DNA of 64,000 nt. Origin: Pogostemon cablin (lineage: Eukaryota > Streptophyta > Magnoliopsida > Lamiales > Lamiaceae). The number at the start of each line of letters is the position of its first letter. Position 1 is the stretch's first letter. The translations under genes were made by a program, and so were the position numbers. The notes beneath the pieces are model-generated. The model saw only the letters and a list, made by a program, of their open reading frames with translations. It did not search any database and was not told where the DNA came from. Where the stretch lies: the NCBI GenBank assembly GCA_023678885.1, contig CM042953.1, forward strand, positions 4,778,518-4,842,517, read 5' to 3'. This document shows positions 57,208 to 64,000 of the stretch, one piece after another.

Positions 57208-58500
57208 CATATTACTCGTCCCGAGGCAACCAAATCAAACCACAGGAGTCGTGTATAATTCACCAAGATCAAGTACAACACATATCACACATGCAACTTC
57301 ATTCAATCAAACAAGTATTAATTGATTCATATATATCACTCATGCAAAACCAATCCAATCACATACCATTCGGAGTACTAAGAAATTTCGCTCACAAGAT
57401 AAGTATTTATTCTCTTTCACTCAAGTGCGTTAGGCACTATATAGGTTAATATAAACACTCATATCAATCCATATTCACGCGTAACCATAAGCTTCGCAAA
57501 GGTCTAAAAAATCAACTTATAATCAACTCTTCACTAGGATCACAAAGGACTTGTTTTTGGGTTGTAATGTTGGCTCTTTGGCGAAAGGTAGGAAAATTTA
57601 TGTAAAGTGACTTAAGACACTAGTAGAGAGTTACCTTGGAGGTTCTCGATTTCTTCTTCTTACAGTAAGTTCTCCTCCAATGTCGTCTCTTGAACTTGTA
57701 AAATTCCTGAATTTTCCTTCTTTCCATGGCATCAACATCATCTTTTTAAACAATTCGGGTACCGATTTCAAGCACTACCCTTCTTCTCATGTATAGGCCG
57801 TCAGCTGCTAAGCTTCACACACCATGTATAAAAACAATCGGGGTACCAATTTCGGACACTACCCCTAAGCAAGATTTAACCATATTCTTTTCATCCAACC
57901 ATATTCTATCATCCTTTTCTTCTTGCAACACTTACTCACCTCCACTCTCTCTACTAATGAATAGGTTAATCAAGGCTCAAGTAAAGGTTTACAAGGTTAT
58001 TTACTTCGGCTACCACATAAAAAGCTTTAACGGCTCAACGGGGGCATCCAAAGGTCAATAAAATCATTAGGAAGGATAAATTTGGTTAAGTAACTTAATC
58101 ACAAAATAATGGCCTAAGATCATTTCCTAGCAATTTATCAATCATAAGTCTCACACAAGACTTCAAGCCAAGTTATAGAATACGTTCATATGAATGATCC
58201 TCTCAAGAATAAAATAACAATGATCAAGCATGATTATCAAAGCTCAAATCCTCACATAGGTATTTAGAATCCCAAGTACTCCTCATAAGACATAATTAAG
58301 ATCAATTTCACAAGAACTCAATATACTTATCAATTATACATGCTTTTCATCAATAGAAATTAACACATGAACATATGAATGCACAGGAATCAATAAGCTT
58401 ATACCCAATCAATCATACAAGATATCACTTATACATTCCACTCACGCATGAATCACACCCCAGCCTCTCAAGATAAAAAGAAGAATATGGGAATCAAGAT
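57208..58500 (-). other. Non-coding 3' region of Athila-type element
   Basis: Reverse-oriented counterpart of 45.2-46.5 kb. It carries two copies of the 24-nt motif (57757-57780 and 57841-57864 on the plus strand, GGGTACC...CACTACCC). No gene. Confidence 0.65.
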
Positions 58501-60571
58501 AAATCGGAGGAAACCAAAGAAAACCTGAAAAACTACTCCTCTGGAGCATCATCATCCTCATCATCATCATCCTCATCATCAAGCCTCCATTCCACAATCC
58601 GGTGCAAATCACCGATGTGCCTATCCAATAATCAACTCGATCACCCAACCTACTAACTTTCTCATTCAAGGCCGTATACCTCTCATTCAACGTAGCATAG
58701 TTGGCGTTGGCGAGTGCGAGCTGTCGGTTTGTCGCCTGCTGGCTAGCAATGATCGCGACCAGCTGCTCATGAATAAGGCGGAGCTGCTCCCATGTATCAT
58801 TCGGGACAGCCCGCTGCTGCTGCGGTGCTGGCTCATGCTGATGTGCGTCGTGCTGTATCGGCATCTCCTTATCCTACTGCTCCTTTTCTTGAAACTCCTC
58901 ATCTTCGGGCTGCTATGGTGGACGGAACTCTCCTTGATCAACAATCTGTTGTAACTTCGCCATCCTACCATCCGCACACATCTGCAATAAAGTCCTCCAA
59001 TCACCACCCGACCTCGCTACCACGGATAAGGCGTTGTGTCCAAGAGAATCCATCAACTTGTTCCTCGCAACCCGAATAGTTGTCAAGTTACTCACGTCGA
59101 AGGGAAACATGAATTCGAAGGGCTTGAGTCCCCTCGTGAAGAACCAATCTCTATTTCTGAAATGTGCAAATCCTCCCTTCACGCACGTAAACATCGCCAA
59201 ATTGGGCTCTCCTCTAACTGGTGTGATGCCGGTGAAATCCAAATTATAATGCTCAGCCACGATCGTCAGTAACCCTCCAATATTCACCTTTTGAAACCCA
59301 ATGGTCCTGAATCGATGTAGCTGTGCAATGAAATACGCTCCAACATTGAACTGCACCCCATGAAGCATACACCACAAAGCATAAAGCTCTCCTCTGGACA
59401 CAACACTTCCCTCTGAGCGGGCGAACAATGTGTTGCTCAAGACACGATCCATGTACCTCAAAACTAGATTCTTTATTGAGGAAGCACGAGTCTGCCTAAT
59501 CTTATAATCTCCAATCTCCCCTGTAATCTCTCTCCAAAACCTATTAGCATTGAACGCACCATTCTCCAAGTGAGAGATCCCCAAAGGCGTTTCAAATAGC
59601 TCATTAAAATCCTCAGACGTCCATCTCCTACTCACTCCACCAAGCTAAAACATACACTGATACGGGTACCCAAGCGGGTCTTTCACCATCTCGAATGAGC
59701 AGACTACTTCCGCTGTAACATGGAAATACGTCGGCCTCTTTAACTCCATAAACCTCCGGATACCCACTTGATCAAACATCCAGAAAATGTCATTCCTGAT
59801 TCTCATTATCCTCATCGCCTCATCATCTTGGTATCGAGTACGAGCTATCTTGTCCAAGACTTCTTCCCACTTTTCTTTAATCTCATCCCAGTTTTGCATT
59901 TGAATTTTAAAGTTCTCGGGTAAACGCTCTTGTAGCCTCAGCTTCCTTGTCACTGTGTCCACATTCGAAGGCCTGTCATTCCTCTTCTTCGATCTTGCTT
60001 CATCCACCTTACCTTTCCATTTACTTGATCCTTGTCCCTTTCCTGAAAACATCTACTTCAATACAACCAACAAGACAAGAACACAAGTATATGACTAGCA
60101 TATCCTATACTCTACTCAAGACTTCAAGCATCCATGCTTAATCAACCCAAACATCATCTCAACATCACTTGCTTAATTAACATGCTCAAAACATCTTCAA
60201 TCACACTACCTTTAATCTTCAAATCATAAACAACAAGCATGCATCAACTAATTCAAGCTATTCAACAAGAATTTCAACAATTGAACTTCATGAACAACTC
60301 CAATTATCAACAATTCAAACCTACTAACATGCTCATTCATCTAGATGCATCATATCCTTGATCAATCCACATAAAACTCAAGTTCTATCCATAATCAAGC
60401 AATCTCAAACCAATAAACATGAATTCATATGAATCAACTCAACAATATCCATTATCACCATGAATTTCAACCAAAATCAACATTAATCAACTTACCTACA
60501 ACACATTTCTTGCAATAAACTTCAATCCTAAGGTAATTGAGTTGAAAAAACATACCTTTAGTCTTGCCCAT
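58501..60571 (-). pseudogene. ATHILA ORF-1-like gene with probable leader exon
   Basis: The main body runs from 60052. The first 135 codons are basic (KGQGSSKWKGKVDEARSKKRN), with WDEIKEKWEEVL and FWMFDQVGIRRFM. After a TAG at 59645-59647 the same frame continues with SRRWTSEDFNELF, FWREITGE, LRYMDRVLSNTLFAR, LYALWCMLHG and VNIGGLLTIVAEHYNL. Then come a Gln/Pro-rich part with two more TAG codons (58913-58915 and about 58865) and a heptad segment LANANYATLNERYTALN. The acidic tail is out of frame. A 16-nt leader exon (60571-60556: ATG in context AACCATGG, donor G/GTATGT) and acceptor TTTTCAG at 60049-60043 would add MGKTK in frame across a 513-bp intron. Function of the family is unknown. Confidence 0.75.
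60043..60555 (-). other. Probable intron in ORF-1-like gene leader
   Basis: GTATGT...TTTTCAG on the minus strand, T-rich and strongly C-poor along its length, which is unusual for coding or LTR sequence and typical of plant introns. Splicing would join the phases exactly. Confidence 0.6.
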
Positions 60572-60814
60572 GGTTAATAATCGACAATTGGCACACAACA
60601 CTCAAAATGCGCGACTGAAGCCCTAATTCGCGACAAAAATTGCCCAAATCCGCGCCCAATTCAAGAATTAAGAGTGTAATATTGTGTAATCGGTGCAAAA
60701 TCAAGTGTAATTGACGAATTTGTGCAAGGGTTTTAAGGTTTGGGGAGGGTTCGAGGTTTGGTGAATAAAAAGAATGATCGAACCCTTCTAAAAATCCAAC
60801 TTAAAACATGTACC

Positions 60815-61320
60815 TGACTGGTTCGACCTCGGGTTCGACCTGCAGAATAGGTCGAACCCCGAGCGACGAGGTCGAACCTACCTTCTGGACAAACTTACCT
60901 TTTGGTTCGACCTAGGTTCGACCTTCTGAACAGGTCTAACCAATCATGTGACGAGGTCGAACCTACCTTCTGGACAACTGCTCCTCGTGGTTCGACCTGG
61001 GTTCGACCTGTTAGATAGGTCGAACCATTCTTGTTTTGGTCGAACCTATCACCTGAAAAATAGAGTGCTCTGAACAGACTGGTTCGATCTCAGGTTCGAC
61101 CATCTGATCAGGTCGAACCATAATGGCTCAGGTCGAACCACCCTACTGTAAATTTTAAGTCACCGGGTTCGACCTTGGTTCGACCTGTTAGACAGGTCGA
61201 ACCAAGAATGATCAGGTCGAACCACCTCACTGGATGATTTTCTATGTCGGTTCGACTTCCTCTGCTCGGTTCGATCTCCTGGCACTGGTCAAACCTCTCC
61301 TGGATTTGGTCGAACCACCC
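60815..61320. repeat. Hairpin array, GGTTCGACC subtype, between integrase and ORF-1-like gene
   Basis: Six units of 84-89 bp. The strongest hairpin is TTGGTTCGACCTGT (61175-61188), loop TAG, ACAGGTCGAACCAA (61192-61205), a 14-bp perfect stem. The linker CTTCTGGACAA corresponds to CTACTGGACA in the LTR arrays. Confidence 0.92.
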
Positions 61321-61798
61321 TTTTAAGCTTCCAAACTGAGTGTTCTTCAATTCCTATACACTTCAAACTTCAATACGAATCATTAGGTACCAACTAGAGC
61401 ACAACTTCATCAAAAATTATTCCACAATATATCATTCATGAGTAACTCCATAAAAGAAAACACAACCAAAACCCACTAAACATTAGGCAAGTTGTAAAAA
61501 ATCGTCACATCAAAATTGATTAAAATTTTAATATGGCGCAAAAACCAACTCCCCTAACAAACATCACAAAGAAAAGATTATACTATCGGTGCTTATTGAG
61601 GTAAGTACAATACACCCCCCCAAACTTAGTAAAAACCATAGGTGAAACTAAGTTTGCAAAGAGATGTAATTGCCGATAAGTAAGCACTTCAAATATAAAA
61701 ATTTCTTACTCACACGAAAGAAATAAAATAATAAAACAGAAGGGAAAGCCCCCAACAAGTGCTCAAATTTAACGTCAGAGAGTCACGACGGTACCAAA
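61321..61798 (-). other. Post-integrase spacer with central polypurine tract
   Basis: On the minus strand CTAAGTTTGGGGGGG at 61628-61614 is the central polypurine-like tract. The rest is non-coding and homologous to 42.75-43.2 kb. Confidence 0.6.
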
Positions 61799-63997
61799 TC
61801 AGATCAAGGTATCCACAAAGATGACACAAACATCATCCGGCGACTTGTAATGCTTCAAGCGATGTCCATTCGCCGCAAAAATATCTCCATCCTTGTCAAT
61901 AAGCTCAAAACTCCCCCCTCCTAAGACTCGATGAATCATGAATGGTCCCAACCACTTAGACTTCAACTTACCTGCAAAAAGCTTTAAACGAGAGTTAAAA
62001 AGTAATACCTCATCTCCTTGCTTGAACTCCTTGTACGAGATCTTCGAATCATGCCACCTCTTAATCCTTTCCTTATAGATCTCTGAATTCTTGTACGCAC
62101 GACTTCGAAACTCATCCAAAAGATTGATGTGAGTAATCCTCAACTCCTTCACATCCTTGAGAGTCAAGTTCAAGCTTTGCAAAGCCTAAAATGCTTTGTG
62201 TTGAATCTCTACAGGTAAGTGGCACGGCTTCCCATAGCCAATCTGATATGGTGACATATCTAACACCATCTTGTACGCGGTCTGGAACCCCCACACGACA
62301 TCATCGAGCTTCAAAGCCCAATCCTTTCTATTGGTTCCGACCACCTTCTCCAAAATCTGTTTGACTTGATGGTTAGAGACCTCTGCTTGCCCATTCGCTT
62401 GAGGATGATAGGGTGTAGTGACCCTATGCTTAACACCATACCCTTTAAGCACCTTCTCAAGAAATTTATTTGCGAAATGCATACCTCCATCACTAACAAG
62501 TGCTCTAGGGACTCCAAAACGGGCAAAGATATGCTTCTTCAAGAAAGATATAACAGTTTTCGAATCATTCAAGTGAGTAGGAATCGCTTCCACCCACTTA
62601 GAAACATAATCCACCGCAAGTAGAATGTAGAGAAATCCATTAGATGGGGGAAAAGGCCCCATAAAATTGATACCCCACACATCAAAAATCTCGACCACTA
62701 TGCTTGGCAGAAGCAGCATCTCGTCTCTCCTACCGATGTTCCCCATGTGTTGACACCTATCGCAAGACGCCACATAGGTCTCACAATCCTTGAACAAGGT
62801 AGGCCAATAAAGAGCGGACTGAAGTACCTTGGCTACTGTCTTTTAAGCACCGAAGTGCCCCCCGTTAGGTTGTGCATGGCAAAACTCGAGAACACTCTCC
62901 ATCTCCATCTCGGGCACATACCTACGGATGATAGAATCCGTGCAAATTTTGTACACAAACGGATCATACCATATGAAAGTCTCAACATCCCTTTTGAATT
63001 TAGCAAGTTGATATCGGTTGAGATCCCTTGGAATTTCTCCCACAGCAATATAATTAACATAATCTGCATACCATGGATCAACTCCCTGCGCAGCAACCAC
63101 ACACGCTCGCTCAGCCCCTTCAACAAACACGGCCATGATCTTTTCATCCGGAAACATCTCCTCAATATACTCGAAAGAATTATCGCAATGTTCCCTAGTC
63201 TCCAACCTTGAAAGATGATCCGCTAACACATTATCAGAACCTTTCTTATCCCGGATCTCCATGTCAAACTCTTGAAGTAAAAGAATCCACCTTATTATCC
63301 TAGGTTTTGTCTCCTTCTTTTCCATCAAGTACCGAATCGCAGAATGATCCGTGTACACAATAGTCTTCATGCCAACCAAATACTGATGAAACTTGTCAAA
63401 TGCATACACAACCGCCAAAAACTCCTTTTCAGTCACCGTGTAATTCTTTTGTGCCGCATTGAAAGTCTTACTTGCGTAGTAAATGGCGCAAAACTTCTTT
63501 TCCTTCATCTGTCCAAGCACCACTCCAAGTGCTACATCACTTGCATCACACATTAGTACAAACGATTGAGTCCAATCCAGTGTGATTAAGATAGGTGCAG
63601 AAATAAGCGCCTCCTTCAAAACTTGAAAAGTTGTTAGACAATCATCATCAAACACAAAAGGAACATCCTTTTCAAGTAAGCGAGATAAGGGCTTAGAGTA
63701 TTTTGAGAAGTCTTTTATAAATCTCCTGTAAAAATCGGCGTGTCCAAGGAAGGACCGCACTCTTCTTTCATTGGTCGGTGGTGGAAGCTTCTCAATCGCC
63801 ACCACTTTAGCACGATCTACCAGCAACCCTTTAGCTGAGACATGATGCCCAAGAACAATCCCATCCTTCACCATGAAGTGGCACTTCTCCCAATTCAAGA
63901 CAAGATTAGTCACTTGGCATCTCTTCAAAACAGTAGCTAGGTTAGACAAACAAATATAAAAGGAGGAACCAAAAACAAAAAAATCATCCATGAACAC
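61799..63997 (-). pseudogene. Athila-type pol: RT C-terminal part, RNase H, integrase; continues past window
   Basis: One uninterrupted frame with no indel, carrying only two stops: TAA at 62843-62845 and TAG at 62186-62188 (Trp in the family). It starts in RT at MFMDDFFVFGSS (FMDD active site), followed by GHHVSAKGL and FLGHADFYRRFIKD. RNase H includes LMCDASDVALG, YTDHSAIRYL and LADHLSRLE. The integrase zinc-finger half includes YVASCDRCQHMGN, and the core has GINFMGPF, VSDGGMHF and NGQAEVSNHQ. The C-terminal segment FKQGDEVLLFNSRLK ends at 61799. It is better preserved than the copy at 40.3-42.7 kb. The N-terminal RT, protease, gag and 5' LTR lie beyond 64000. Confidence 0.9.
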
Positions 63998-64000
63998 CTC

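Noticed and set aside
4186..61320. Repeat arrays considered as CRISPR-like arrays
   Set aside because: They are inverted motif units inside plant retrotransposons with repeated, not unique, intervening sequence and no cas genes.

Overview
The window is nuclear DNA of a flowering plant, almost certainly a eudicot. The evidence is several lineages of plant Ty3/gypsy retrotransposon, Stowaway-, Mutator- and Helitron-like DNA elements, long (TA)n runs, and remains of a plant purple acid phosphatase gene with plant-type introns. I cannot name the species. Nothing resembles a bacterial, organellar or rRNA sequence, and I found no convincing tRNA gene.

The only recognisable host gene is a broken purple acid phosphatase (PAP) gene on the minus strand. 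Five exons lie at 5.2-7.7 kb and one upstream exon at 50.5 kb. The flanking splice sites agree in phase, so the roughly 42.8 kb between them look like one intron filled by nested transposons. The gene carries frameshifts, a stop codon, a damaged splice acceptor and a degraded GNHE motif.

Layout. 1-4.8 kb: Athila-type LTRs and gag on the minus strand, one LTR inserted in the gag of another element. 4.8-7.7 kb: PAP exons. 7.7-13.07 kb: small DNA transposons and simple repeats, including a Stowaway MITE, a degenerate minisatellite, a Pack-MULE carrying UDP-glycosyltransferase and NLR fragments, a TIR element flanked by (TA)n, and a Helitron 3' end. 13.07-27.17 kb: a complete, young 14.1-kb Tat-lineage retrotransposon (928-bp LTRs about 99% identical, TSD GTTAG) with gag-pro-RT-RNaseH-aRNaseH-INT on the plus strand and a spliced antisense gene for a plant-mobile-domain protein. 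27.35-48.44 kb: a Mutator-like TIR element split by a 20-kb Athila-type composite (28.02-48.07 kb, TSD TAATA). That composite contains a solo LTR, a duplicated reverse-transcriptase segment and a coding-less relative. 48.5-51.5 kb: two more copies of the same TIR family around the upstream PAP exon. 53.2-55.5 kb: a tandem array of about 0.5-kb units rich in perfect hairpins. 55.5-64 kb: the 3' LTR, ATHILA ORF-1-like gene, INT, RNase H and part of RT of a minus-strand Athila-type element that continues past the window.

The most unusual structure is a family of hairpin arrays in the Athila-type elements. Each is made of roughly 85-bp units with 10-14-bp perfect inverted repeats built on TCGACC/GGTCGA. 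Related arrays occur in the LTRs, at the gag-pro junction and between integrase and the ORF-1-like gene. The stem sequence differs between element subfamilies, but both arms changed together and the LTR and internal arrays of a subfamily match. Other points worth checking are a second, central polypurine tract after integrase, a probable spliced leader exon for the ORF-1-like gene, and a recurring 24-nt hairpin motif in the 3' non-coding region.
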